Shown here piece after piece: positions 23,994 to 38,400 of a stretch of DNA of 64,000 bases; positions within the stretch are counted from its first letter, which is position 1; every line of letters begins with the position of its first letter. The notes beneath the pieces are model-generated. The model saw only the letters and a program-made list of their open reading frames with translations. It was not told the origin of the DNA and searched no databases. Both the position numbers and the translations under genes were made by a program. Origin of the DNA: Forficula auricularia (taxonomy: Eukaryota > Arthropoda > Insecta > Dermaptera > Forficulidae); the NCBI GenBank assembly GCA_024734495.1, contig JALMQS010000225.1, forward strand, positions 15,274,591 to 15,338,590, read 5' to 3'.

Positions 23994-24276
23994 GAGTAAG
24001 TACAATAATATCAATTCAAGTGAATTTATTTGATGTTTTTCTTATATCGACTATTATTATATGATTTTCAATTGATATTGCTCAGACTTATATATATATA
24101 TATTTTCTTATTTGAATTGAAAAATATATTTATTCAGTGTCAATATTGTGAAAAGCTTTCAAGAATAAAAAAGTTGTTATATAAATAATAAATAGTATTA
24201 TATGGATATCCATATATATATATACCTCGATTTGTTACAAACTTTCCTTATTTGAGATTTTCTTATTTTGAGAAAC

Positions 24277-24448
24277 ATGTCTATCAATAAATCCCATAAG
24301 GCGTTATCACTATTGATAATAATAGGCTTGTCAAATGCTAACAATGTTAACAAAGACTCAATTGGTTTTGTCTCTAGTGAAATGCTATCGAAGAGGCTTA
24401 ATGTTCATTGTGTTACAATTGTTAGTTACGGAGAGGAAAACTTTGAAG
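24277..24448 (+). CDS. IR gene 2 exon 1: signal peptide
   Basis: Starts MSINKSHKALSLLIIIGLSN, ends VTIVSYGEENFE plus one base at GAAG|GTAAAT (phase 1). An in-frame upstream non-ATG extension was not used. Confidence 0.82.
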
Positions 24449-27400
24449 GTAAATTTGATTGGATTTATTTTTAATGGAGAATCGAATAAATTCTTCTTCT
24501 TCTTAATTTACAATCAGTTTGTTTCTTCAGATACCTATACTTTGCTTATCATTCAATTTTCCCTTCTCTTTTTTGGCTATTTTGGCCAAAAATCAAGACA
24601 TTCTATCTGCGTTTTTTTGTTGCTTTTAGACAGGGTGCAATTCTCATTAATAAAACCTACTACTTCACTCAGGCAGTTAATAGTATAGGTTTTACAGCAA
24701 AAAAGGACATTCTTATTTGCATATAAATTTATTAATTTATTAGGAAGCCTTAAAGGTGACATTCCAAACTATAGTAGGTGTAGTAAGATGAGCAGCCCCA
24801 AAGAATTAATTTAATTTGATGAATTTTATATTTGTATACGTATTTAGAAATGTCCGAAATATGTAAAAAAAACTTATTTTCAACAAGTGTAGCCAAGAAG
24901 TTTTCCCTTCAAAAATGTTTATTCGGAATTCGTAATTTTCGTCACCCTTGGGCTGGTTTTCTATCAATTCATGTGGTCTCTAACAAGAGATGAATTTCAT
25001 TTACAAACAAAATTTCTTTATTAATGGAAATTCGTCCCTTGCTAGGCATCACATTTTTAGCTTTTTAATTTTATTAACGTAAAGATACAAGTATTTAAAA
25101 AATTTGGATAATTTTTAAAATATTAATTACTAAAAATATTTCTTGATTAAATTAGAACAGAAGAAGATTTTGACAGCCGGAAAGTACTTCGGAAGACGAA
25201 TTTCACTATCAGCATTGTATCTGGGAAGAAGAACAAAAGAAGTATGGTGGAGCGAGAAGAGATGTTCGCGACAGGCATATATTTTGCTAGCACCCTCATT
25301 AAATACTTTGTCTGGGGTAATTAAAATATTAATTAACTTTACGGCAAGCTTGTTTTTTCTAGATTCGATTAAAGTCACAATATTAAAAAAGACTATCCAA
25401 GGTCTGTATCAACGATATATTAGATATTTTTGATTTAATGTCAAAAAGTTTCATCTTCTAGGAAACAGAACCCAAGAGCCAAATTGTAATCGAGGCTTTG
25501 AATAATCATGTATAGACAAAGGTGACTCGACATATTAAACCAGCTAAGAAATTTTAGTCGAAGTGCTCTGCATCTTCATCGTTTTACCTTGAACTCAAAT
25601 GCCGCCAAATGGCACTCGGGCTTGTCAAAGGTTAGCCAAATAGCCCGGATTGTAATTTGGCACTTTGGATTTAGTTTTTAGAAGGGATTAAGTTCCTATC
25701 AATATTTTGACATTAAATAAAAAAATATTTAATTTCTTTGATATAGAGCCCTTTTATTTTATTTTTTTAAATATATTTCCTAATAATTTTAGCTAGTACT
25801 TAACCTTGGTGTTAATATAGATCTATACCAGATTTAGCTGCTTCCCTGTTTCATCTAAGTCTTTTATACATTTGTGTGCTGTATGGGTATAGTCTGCTCA
25901 AATGAATAGTTTTTGGTCTTGTATTGTATTTTTTTTTTTTTTTGAGAAGGAATCGGTACGATTTAGATCAGTGCTAGAGCATCGCGCTATAGAAATATTA
26001 ACAGATCAACGTTTTAATCGTTTTATTAAATCTTTTTTTTTTTTTTTTTTGGCTTTTCGGCCCTTCTAGCCATAAGCCTAATTACGATACTAGTTATATT
26101 ATTTTTATTTTTTTATTTTTTTTTTAAATTTGTCTCTATCCCCGGGGGTCAGATTTTAGCTGGATGCCTCGAGTCGGATTCGAACCCGGGTCCCCTGGTT
26201 AGCTCGCTGTCACGCTACCGCCTAGCCTATCTGACCCCCCCAAATCTTTTCTTCAATTTTAAAAATACTTTTCAACAATGTGTTCCACGCGATACCTTAG
26301 TGGAATAAAGAAAATAAACATTTCTTAGCTTACATGGAAAGAAGTATTAATATTTTTTAAACTTATAAAAATAATTATCTATATATCTAGATCAGGACTG
26401 TCCAACCTATGTCCATCGGGCCGAAAGCGGCGCAGCACTGCAATGAGTGTGGCCCAACATAAGATCATCAACTTCCTCAAAACATTGAGATTTATATGTA
26501 GAGATTTATTTATTCGGTTTTTCGAAATATGAATGTACATTTGTACAATACGTGAAGCTTTTTTCAAGAATAAAATTCACTAAAAGTAAAATTATAAGCC
26601 CAACTACATATATAAGATAGAAAAATAATATAATTAATATTTTTAAAAACTTCTTCTTCTCATATTTTCATTTTCTAAAATATTTATTATTCTATTAATT
26701 TATATGCTACGACACTAACCAAGTCTTTTTTTTTTTAGTCTACATATAGTACAAGGAAACAAGGAATTAGGGTTTTCTAGAACAATCACAATTAATTGAT
26801 AATTTATCTCCTGGACTAAAACTTGTCAGGACTTGTCTTTTAGATCTTTACACGCTTTTACCTGTCAATAGATAATGCATAGTCAGGGATTATTATATCC
26901 GAAACCCTTTTAAAAAATAAATTATCATTCCTCATATCCTTTTTTAATCCGATTCGATTTGCTGTGCAACCCGTGGCCCAATATAAGGTCATAAAATTCG
27001 TTAAAACATTGGGATTTAATTTATGTAGATACTGGAAAACACACATCAATTTGGCCTGATATTTTTTTTCTCTAAAATAAGAAATCTGAAAATCTACTGT
27101 GAAGTTTTTCAAAAATAAAAGTGCTAATTTTATATTTTGAATCAAGAACTAGATTTCAAGATTTACGAAAAAAAATCACCATTTTGGTCTATTTTCGACT
27201 CCATTTTCATTAAAAATAAATTTTCTACTTCCAAACTTTCTGATTGAATGTTCTAGAACAACAATTAGATACCTATCTGAAAGAAAAATTGAAAATTGTC
27301 TCCTTATTATAATTTTATATTAATTATCTAGCCAGGAAAAATGTAAACAAATACTAATACATAATATCACTTTTTGTAAGTATGTAGATAGATATGTATT

Positions 27401-29452
27401 TAGATATATGAGAAGCTATTTTCAAGTATAAAATTTATGAAAAATAAAATTAGAAGCTCACGATGAGCTTAAAAAATAATAAACTTATTATTTTTATATT
27501 ATTAACTATCTTTTTGAATAACAAATATCGATAGAATTTAACTATTTATTTTATTCGAGGTCCGAGACAATTTTTTTTCTTCAAATGTGGCTACTTTTTA
27601 AAACTTTTTAAAACTTTTTTAATCATCATTCTCAATTTCTGAAGAAAATAGCTAGAAACTTTTTAAAACTTTTTTAAACTTTTTTAATCATCATTCTCAA
27701 TTTGTGAAGATAGCTTTTATACTTTTAATGACTCTGATTACTTTGTATTACTACTTTCGAGTGGTATTTGTAATTTTGATGCATGTGAACGAGACACCCA
27801 AGGTGGAAAAGATTTTTACCTCCAAGAAGAATGACTCCATTGCTTGAGGAATTTAGTTAGTGGGGTTAAACAAAAACTTTTTAAAACATTTTTAAACTTT
27901 TTTAATCATACATTTCTCAAGAAAATATGATATATACCCGATTTCATATTTGAATTAAGGATAAAAAGTACTATCGAATCATATATTTTTCTTTCTGAGA
28001 AAAAAAAATCTTATTTGTTCCTCAGAGTTATTTTTGACTTTAGAGAATTAGGAGTCGAAACCAAGTGGATAACTCAAGGAAATTGTAATAATAATTGTAA
28101 TTTCACCATGGAAGTTTTTTCTATTAAATATTAAAAAAAAATACTATTGTTGTCCTAATATTAAGTACCTGGAGCCACCGAGCGATGCACGGTAACCCCT
28201 GACCCCCCCCCCCTCCAGAAACCACACACCTCGCCCCCACCACCGCACCCCCACTCAGCCCCACCCACCCCAACCGCACCTCCCACCCCGGATCCCCCAC
28301 AACTACACCTCACCTCCTGCACCTCCCACATCCACCCCACCCCAACCGCGCCTCCCACCCCGGATCCCCCACAACTACACCTCACCTCCTGCACCTCCCA
28401 CATTCACCCCACCCCAACCGCGCCTCCCACCCCGGATCCCCCACAACTACACCTCACCTCCTGCACCTCCCACATCCACCCCACCCCACATCCAGTTTTT
28501 GCATTTCTAGCTTTCTAATGCTCTACATATTATGTGTATATTTGTTTACTCGTACACTAATTTGCCCACATTCGTTCATATTGATAAACATTATAAAAAT
28601 AAATAGGAAAATAATAATAAAAAAATAATCGTATAGGATCTGAAATAAAAACATAAAATTAAATAAGATTTGTTTCCAAGTTATATAAAAAATAAAGATG
28701 ACAGAGCTAGATATTTTATTTAATATGGATTTACTATGAGTTAAGGATACTGGGTCACTTATTTCACATTAAAATTAAAAAATTAATTTTTTAATTTTAA
28801 TGTGAAATAAGTGACCCAGTATCTACTAACTCATAGTAAATCCATATTAAATAAAATATCTATTTACTCTTATCTTTATTAAAGATGTTTCACCTTGCAC
28901 CTACACCACAATCTCTACTGATTATTATATAAAAAAAGCAAGTTAAACCACTTTATTTGATAAACAACCCTGTAATGTTATGATTTAAACACCTTTTAAT
29001 TAAAAACAAACAAAAAATTCCTACTTTTAATATAATATATTAATATTTGCTATAACCTATTAGGGGGTTTTAAAATTAAAAAACCAATTAATAAATAAAA
29101 GATAATTGAAAAAATGTAAAAAAAATTTATTGAGATTTTTATCTATAAATAACTAGCTGACGACCGGGCCTTCGGCCCGGCGTCACCTAGCCCCGGCGGG
29201 GAGCGTCTCGTTCATACCAATTTAATAATTGAAATTTAAAATCTTACTGTAAGTATCGAAAGAATGTGCTGAATGAAATTGATTCAAAAATAAGGAAGAA
29301 TAAGGAAAGATTTATTTAACACATTGCCTAAGCACGATCACTATCTGACCAATCAGAATCGTTCTAATAATTTAACGCTTTGGCATTGGCTATGCACTGG
29401 CCAATCAGATCGTTTCCACATACATATCCACATACTTTTCTATTTTATATAT

Positions 29453-29486
<34 letters not shown>

Positions 29487-32400
29487 TACTTAAATTAAGA
29501 AAAGATCAATTAAGATTAAATTTGTCGAGGTCCAGACCTAGCAAGATCGTTTTCTCATCCTCAAAACTTGTTAATAGGTTTTGTTTCATCAAAATCGGTA
29601 GAGCCGTTTTCAAAATAGAACTAAGATACAAACAAATATATATATATATAAATACATAAAAAACAATTTTTGCTCGTTTAATAAGAGTAGATATGTACGA
29701 TTAATAGGTCCATCTAATGGATTAGCGGTTGTCTAAACGTAAGGGGTCATTTCTTACGGTTTTTTTTTACGTTGATGAATGGATTGAAATGGATCCTTGG
29801 CTAATAAAACACTGCTACGCAACACAAATACAAATACACTTGAAAAGTCAAAGGGTGTGTGTGTCTTTATTTTTTAAAAAATTACAACAAAAATAAATTT
29901 AAATATAAAACTAAAGATTTGTGCATCTTTTTTTTTTTGAAAATACGTAGTTGGAATGTTTTTCAAAAAATCAGTTCGGAGTTAAAAGTCAATAAATACC
30001 TATTAAAAAAAGAAAGAATTTAATTTTTAAGACAAATTCTAGAATTTTAGTAGAAATATTTTTATATTGCGATATCAGAGGGGATTCATCGTCTCTTGAG
30101 GGGATGAATCCTCTGATATCGCAATATAAAAATATTTCTACTAAAATTCTAGAATTTGTCTTAAAAATTAAATTCTTTCCGTTTTCATAAATTTAAAGTT
30201 TCAATAATTAAAAGAATGCAGTTTTCTTCATGTGACATTTTTGATTGATACTTCTAATCAAACTACACATCAGGGGCCGTCCATAAATTACGTCACGCGA
30301 ATTTCAAGACTTTTTAGAACCCCTGTGTCACATTCTGTCATATTTTCATTGAGCCCCCTGTATTGTGACGTCATAATACTCTATAATTTAATAATTGTAT
30401 ACTTTTTTTTATAAATTAAACTCAACTAAAGGGATTTAATATAGTTTTATAGATGGCCCGTCATGCCACGGGCATACACGCCACGTGGGAAGGTCTCGAC
30501 GTGGGCTTGCTTGTGGGCATTGTATTGTGACGAACCACGTATGCCCAATTTAACTTTCTCACCAGAAATTTTAAAATCGCCTGCGTGAATATAATTTTTC
30601 CAATTTTGTAAATATATACAAAATCTTCTAAAAAATTGTGTAATATTATGAGAATATTTCATGCATTAATTGACAAAAACAATTACTGCTAATTAACTAA
30701 TTTTTAGTTTGTTCGCTTACAGAATTAGATAAAAAGAGTAACATTGAAATTAGATTTATTAGAAAAGTTAAGTTTTATAAAAGTAATAAAATTTTTAAAA
30801 ATAGAATATATTTGCAGATACCGCTAAATTTAATTGACGAAAATATCTGGATCATTGTTTCCTCGTCATTATCAACTCAAGATTTTTCTTCCCTTTTCAT
30901 TCCTATATATCGACAATTTTATGTTGTCCGTATCTCATCCGATACTATTGTTCCTATTATGGAAATTTATAAAATTACAAATGAATCGAAATTAATTGAA
31001 AATAAATTTGGTAGCTTTTCATTACCAAATAAACTTGAAATTGATCGACAGACGATTTACCAGAGACGAAACAATCTTCAGGGCTATACTCTAGCCACGC
31101 CTGATTTCGAGGTGAGTATTTTACATAAATTTACTACTACTAAAGAACATTTGTGTCTGTACCCCAGCTGGTAGCTCAGACCACTACTATACATAGAAAC
31201 AAGAAATTTGGAGAGGGTATTACTTCTCTCACATAGGGACTGATTTAGAAAGAATTTTTAGAAATTCGACTCCTAAAGGGGAAAAAGACCCCAAAATGTG
31301 TTTTCCAAATGTGAAGCATTAAAATACAAAAAAACCTATTTGAGTATTTTGGTCTCTTTGCTTCTAAGTCGGAGATATAGTCCTTTTGGGGTAAATTTTT
31401 TGAATTTTTAATCTACTTACTATATCTCTTGAAATTTTAAAGTTTTATCATTCAATTTTGGTACATAGGTAAGTCTATTGTTAAAACATCTAGGGAGAAA
31501 TATTTAATTTTTCCAAAATTTGACCCTTAACCGGAAAATGGGAAATTTTTGAATTTGGGGTCTTAAACACAGAAGGTTACAAATCTCACATGTTTTTTTT
31601 AAAACTTTAAGATTAACCAAATTATTTAAATTGTTTCTATACAATATAGGTAGTGGCTAATGAATTGAAACCATCAGGCGCATTCGCAGTTCCTTATATT
31701 AAACGCAAATAGAAGCATTATGGTAGTTGTTATAGCAAGTATAATAAACAAATAGATATAAATATTTCCAAATTTTGAAACATTTTCGTAAGCTGCCTTA
31801 ATTTTTGCATTGGAATTCTAGTCATTGGCATAGCGTGGAACGAGGGAAGCAAGGGTATATTGATACCCCTGGTTCTAGTCTTGGGGGGCGCTGCAAAGTC
31901 AAAATATTTTTCCGTTTAATCACTTATTAGCCAAACAACTAAAATGATATTTTAATTTAAAATTCAATTTTCTTATTGCCTATACATAAGCAAAAAACTA
32001 TTAAATAATAATTTTTGTGATTTATTCAATTTTATCTATTCTTAAAAGTGTTTTAACCCTTATACAAAATTTCAAGTTCCAGCCCTTCCGAAGATGCCAT
32101 TGATATCAAAAGATATTGGCAAATTTAATGCGCGCCGCATTTTGAACCAAATCGATGCACAGCCCACGCGTGGGTTGTTTTGTAAAACAAGGTTAGAGAC
32201 GGAGTGGGCATATTGAACCCAATCCACGGCCAGCCCACGTTCAATCTGTCTCTGTACTTGACCACACGTGGGCTGTGCGTGAGCTGGACGTGGATTGGGC
32301 TCAATTTGCGTCGTGCTTTAATCCTAGAAATGCATAAGCATTGATTAAAGGAGACAAGAATGAAGGAAGTGATTACAGGCTTTTTTGTTGACCCTTTTAA

Positions 32401-35400
32401 ATCCTGAAGAATGAGATAAGAACTTCTGAAATGTCAGTTTTTAAGAGTTAATGCAAATTATGTTCCAATGAAAACAATTTCTATTTAGAATTTGTATTTT
32501 TTATTATTTTATTGATTTATGGAAAATTAAAATAAAATAAAAATCAAGTGGTATATTCACCACACAACTTTTACATTTTCATTTATTTGAAGTTCGAGGA
32601 TCACTACCAATTTACACCTCCTTTCTTTATTCCGTATTTTTTGATTTTCTCAAAAACAGCTTCAACAATTTTTTTAAAAATTTGACCCAATTAATAACTC
32701 AACACACTTGATAAATACACTAATTTTTTAAAAAAAATCGTTGCAGCCGTTTTTGAGAAAAAAAATCTTTCATTTAAATTTCCACTTCCGATCTTCCGAT
32801 TTCAACCAAATGCTTGATCTACTCCTTCTAGCCTATATCAAGCTTAAGTTTAGACTTTCGTATCTCTGAGACTTATGGTTACGAACCGCATGGGGGGGGG
32901 GGGTACATTCCTACGTACGTAAACATCAACTTCCGGTTTTTCTATTTTAGCCAAAATCTTATTATTGTTCTTGTAGCCTCTAGATAGCTTAAGTTTCAAA
33001 TTTCAAGGTTCTGCGACTTTCCGAAGACTAGATATGAACTATTAAAATATTTTTTTTACTACACTCCTACTGTACAACCCTTTTCTATTTTTTAATCGGA
33101 TTAAAAATTTGACACAACTAAAATGCTAAGAAATCATTAAAATTAGCTTCCTGTACTCCTTCTAGCCTATATCGAGATTAACTTTCGAATTTTGTAGCTC
33201 TGAGACTTATGGTTGCGAAACGCAGGGGTGGGTCCATACATAAGGACTGACCAATGGATTTTAGACTTTCGTATCTCTGAGACTTATGGTTACGAACCGC
33301 ATGGGGGGGGGGGGTACATTCCTACGTACGTAAACATCAACTTCCGGTTTTTCTATTTTAGCCAAAATCTTATTATTGTTCTTGTAGCCTCTAGATAGCT
33401 TAAGTTTCAAATTTCAAGGTTCTGCGACTTTCCGAAGACTAGATATGAACTATTAAAATATTTTTTTTACTACACTCCTACTGTACAACCCTTTTCTATT
33501 TTTTAATCGGATTAAAAATTTGACACAACTAAAATGCTAAGAAATCATTAAAATTAGCTTCCTGTACTCCTTCTAGCCTATATCGAGATTAACTTTCGAA
33601 TTTTGTAGCTCTGAGACTTATGGTTGCGAAACGCAGGGGTGGGTCCATACATAAGGACTGACCAATGGATTTTGGACCCCCTTTTGTCCTATGGGGATCA
33701 CAATTTCCAGTTTTATGTCCTAAATCCGGTTTCCAACTATTAAGGGCAACGATTTCTTCCACCTAGAAGTTACAAAATGAAATTAAATTTTTTCATTTCT
33801 GAGATACAAGCTCTCAAATAGTCAGGACCCAGACTGGCCATCGAAATACTCTCCCATTATATTCTATTGAATAGAAATGTGAAAGTAAAAATAATAATAA
33901 TAATAATAAATAAAAAACTAAAAATATCTTAATGCAGTATTTTGATAATGTTTAGGAAAAAGGGCCTATCTGATTTTTTCAACTAGGGCTAATCTGATTT
34001 TACCCGCTCAAGTAATTTGGTCCAATCTGCAATGTTCAACACTTGAATTTTCATTGTATTGCAATTAATCACGTGATAAATTAAAATTAAGGATGTATAA
34101 TAAATATAGTTAATATTTGCCAATAATCGTTGCATAAAAAATCTATAAACTTGCTAAAAAAATTAATTAGAATCGCAGTTTTCAGTTTTAGAAACAGTCT
34201 AGAAATTGCAGATTGGCCCTTTATCCCCGACACCATCGATTTGTTCTCTGGCAAATTCTATAAGTCAACAAATATGACTGGGGAGGGACGAGCGGGAGGT
34301 ACCCTATGCTCCGGGAACCATTTACGCATCCTATGTCACTGATTCCAGTATACACTTAATGGCAATCATTCATCTATATAATAAAAATGAATTTCTTTTT
34401 CTTTGTAAGCGCAGATCTCTCAAATGCCTGGGCCGATTTGGCTAATTTTTTTTTTAAATGTTCGTAATAGTCCATTTCAGGTTAATATGTAAAAAAAAAT
34501 CCGAAAAGTTGCCCGGAAAATTGGAAAATTCACGGAAAACTGAAACCAAATCTGAATTGCCAACATAGCTTGCCAAACAATAAAATAACTAAATAGCAAA
34601 ACTAACTTTGTGTTGGCAGCCCTATCTGTCACATTTTTTAGATGTTTCTTAATAGCATAGATAAAAGAGATCTAACCACATTATCGTTGAAGAAGAATTT
34701 AATAATGCAACAAAGATTTAAAAAAACTATCTATTTTTTTAAAGTACATTAAAAAAAAATTAAAAAAATAAACTGCAACGGATCGTTGCTAAACTTTATC
34801 CAATGTACTATCTTATTCTAAAATAAAGTACTTTTTAAAATAAAATTTTACAAAAAACTATATAAGTATGACCTTTTTTGTGGTCCTCAAGGTACTTAAT
34901 TACAATGAATTTTAAATCCCACAAATATTAATTTGACAATTAAATTGATGAACTCAAAAATTGTTATTTAGTTAAATAAACTGCAACGGATCGTTGCTAA
35001 ACTTTATCCAAATTCATTTGAAATATTAATATGTTTATTCCTTTATTATCAATCAGATATCACTTGCAATTTGCAGTTCATGTTGACCATGCGCGGATCC
35101 AGGGGGGGGCGATGGGGGCGACCGCCCCCCCCTTAAGCATTGGAGATCAATATTTTTTATATGTTTATTTTTTTATATATATCATTAAATTTTAAAATTG
35201 AAGAAAATAAAGTTCTATGTGTGGGGGGGGGGCGTCTCTGCTCCCCCCCCCGCTTGGACAATTCGACCGCGACACACTTCCGAGATCAAAAGTAGATATA
35301 CCGGCGACCGCCCCCCCCCCCCACCCAAATCAGAGGTCTGGATCCGCGCCTGATGTTGACTTTATTTCAAAAATAATGATCGATTCTCATTCAAGAGTCG

Positions 35401-38400
35401 AGGAATAACAATTCTACATTCGATTTTTGACGTTTCGGTTTTTATTGGTAGCCATTGGTGAAGACATGGAGGAATCAACTTAAAATCAAAAATAGCAATC
35501 GATTCTTATCTAATACCTTGAGGAATAATAATTCTACATTAGATTTTTGACCCTTCGATTATTATTGGTAACCATTGCTGAAGACATGGAGGAATCGACT
35601 TAAAATCAAAAATAACGATCGATTCTTATCTAATACTAGAGGAATAACCTTTTGCATTCCATTTTTGATGTTTTGACTATTAATGGCAAGCTCTACTGAA
35701 AACATGGAAGAATCGACTTAAAATCAATAAGACTAAATTATTTTATGATAAACAACTCAAGCTTGAGAATAAGAGAATTTTTTATCAATAGAGATTTTTA
35801 ATACATTTTAAATATTTGTTTCATCTTATTTGTTATGAGTGTATATTACAGTCAAATAGAATCACAAATTATGTCTATTTAAGACTTTATAATAAAACAA
35901 TTATATTTATTCTCTGTTACTAATAAAACATCAATAAAGCAGCCAAGCAAGTGGGGTCCAGGGGCGAAGCCCATAGTAAAAGAGCCCGCCAAAGGCGGGC
36001 TTTGAAGCTAGTTGAAAATAAAACTTTATGTGTTTTTTCTCTTTGATTTCAGGGATATAGTAAGAGGAATCAAGTTACAGCTGTGAATCTCTATGTAAAG
36101 ATTTGGCATGATATGTCTGAAAATCTGAATTTTAAGTATGAATAATAATAGAAATTAAAAATAATAATTTAAATTATTTAGATAGGCCGTTCCTTGAATA
36201 ATAGAAACTAAGAAATTATTTTTTACTAGCCTTAAACAGGTATAGACTTGTTTCTTGCAATGTCTCAACTCAAAAGGAAGGAGATCATTCTATCCGTGCC
36301 TCGTTTTAGTAATTTTCCTCGATTAGATTCGAATGAAAGAATCGCTCACCCGAATATTTATTAAATAACTAAATAAAAGAAAATGAATGAATAGTTAATT
36401 ATTTTTTTTGAAATTACTTTTAATTATTTATTTTTTTAATCCAAATATGGATATGTCATCAAACTATAATTCTCATGAGGCCTGGCCCTCTTCTTCCCAC
36501 TCGAAATCATGTAGATGTTAAATGTAAATGCGTGCATATGCTTTTATTTTTAACTGTAGGTACAAAGAAAAAACATTTTTAACTTGTGTTATTTAAACAA
36601 TTTAATATTTACATATCTATAAAAAAAAGAACCTGCTAAGGCTGAGTCGCCTTCCGACCGAACGAATGAGCTCATCAAATAAAATATATGCATGAACACG
36701 ACACCAAAAGAAAAATAAGATAAATATTCCTTGTTTTTGATCAAAACTTTATCCACTAGTGAATCAAAAAACTTTATAAACCAGTGGCGTGCGGCCAATT
36801 GATGCTGTGGATGCGGCACATTCCGCAAATTCCAAAATGTCAAGAGTATTTTCATCCCTGTTATATTTGAAAATTTGTAAAATTATAAAAACAATTTCAA
36901 TAAATACTATACAACTTATTCATTTAAAGTTATATAAAATTTAAATTTTACGGAGCTTTTTAACGTTAGCAAATTTAAAGAATTTGAAAAAATATTCCAG
37001 ATTTCCTATTTTAATCACTTCAGCTATCTTCTGGAAAATACTTTGATTTTATGAGTTAACAAGTGAATTAATTTACATGTACTCGTCCCATGACTTTCAT
37101 TTAAAATCTATAAATTGCATTAAAAAAAATTAATCGTGAAAGATAAACTAAACGATGTTTGGGAAAAAGTTTTTGCATTAATGAAGTCCCATTGAATATT
37201 CTCTCTCTCTATAACGAGTATCGTTTTGGTCCGAGTGCAAAAGGCCATTCCTAGAATAATAGAAATTAAGAAATTAATCTCAAATAGTCTGAAACAGGTG
37301 TGAACTTGTATTTGGAATCCTTTCAATACACCTTAGCTCTAAAGAAAGAGAAATGATTCTATCCTATCTCTTTGTAATTATTTTCATCGATCAGATTCTA
37401 ATGAAAAAATCGCTCATCTGCACATTAAATAATAAAAAAGTGAAAACTTTTTCAAGACTCGCTACACTAGAGATGCTCTAGTAATTATTAATAATCATAA
37501 ATATAAATAGTTCATTTATGGCTATACTATACACAAGAACATCCTCTTAAAATTTCAATAGAATAATTCAAAAAATATTTTCTGCCTTTTTATTCAGATA
37601 TTGCAAAATTTAATCAGTAGTTACCATGTATTGATACAAAAACACTTTTTGACTTGCCGTTCTTGAGTTATTGTGGGTATTGGAATTCAGAAACACACAA
37701 AGAGAAAAACAAATCATAGTTGAAAAATATTTTTCTCCGTGTTTCAGACATTTTAAAGCACAATGAGCAAAAATGTATTTTTATGCGTGATTAATACATT
37801 TGATTTGCATTATGCCTTCTACGAGCGCGTCAGTCAGTTTTCAAATATGAAAAAAATTGAAACATCATCATAAGAAGATGGAGAGAATATAGATTATTCG
37901 CTCTGTTTAAATATCAATTAATAAACAATATAATGATCAATTTGAAAAAAATAACGAAAAATTCTATGATGCGGTTATCGATAAATTTTGAAAAAAGGAG
38001 CGAATATTAAAAAAATGAAGGTCTATTTTTTGGGCTGCATCCCCTGATTGACTGTTATAAATCATTATCATAAAAATATATTCTAGTAATGAGATGAAAA
38101 AAAGCATGTTTACAAAATTTGCTATAAAAATTATTGAGTGAGAAAAAATGACTGTCCATCGTCCAATAAATCCATTTTATTCGAAAGAATTTTCTTCACT
38201 ATCCTTGGGCTGCCATCATTTCTTAATAATATTTATTACAAAGTAATGGATTTTTAATTAATTATACATTATTTTCTACTAATTAATTTTTCAGGATTAA
38301 ATCTTTCAAAAGTTGTAACCGTTCGGCTAATGATTTTGTGTCGAAATCATTTGATAATCGTTTAGAATTATTACTTACTAATTGTGAGATTTTTCTGATG

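Larger units (their letters stand above)
17012..24276. other. Intergenic region between IR genes 1 and 2
   Basis: No host gene is seen in this stretch. It holds an 18-G tract at about 17521, inverted repeats at 17819-18157, MITEs at 18973-19125 and 20429-20759, a LINE fragment at 19147-19745, and the hammerhead-bearing repeat at 21114-22149. The rest is AT-rich sequence in which I see no gene or named repeat. Confidence 0.7.
34373..36011 (+). mobile_element. Helitron candidate with nested insertions
   Basis: The 5' end TCTATATAATAAAAATGAAT follows a host A. The 3' end is CTAG (36008-36011) before host T, with hairpin AGCCCGCC-AAA-GGCGGGCT at 35984-36001. Near the 5' end TGGGCCGATTTGGCTAATTT is typical of insect Helitrons. 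A word CTGCAACGGATCGTTGCTAA occurs twice (34772 and 34982). A hAT MITE and a 120-bp tandem array lie inside. That the two ends belong to one element is inferred. Its 3' end is 41 bp before exon 4 of gene 2. Confidence 0.65.

Noticed and set aside
28161..28403. Gly/Val/Trp-rich frame on the - strand
   Set aside because: It is only the reading of the 72-bp minisatellite.
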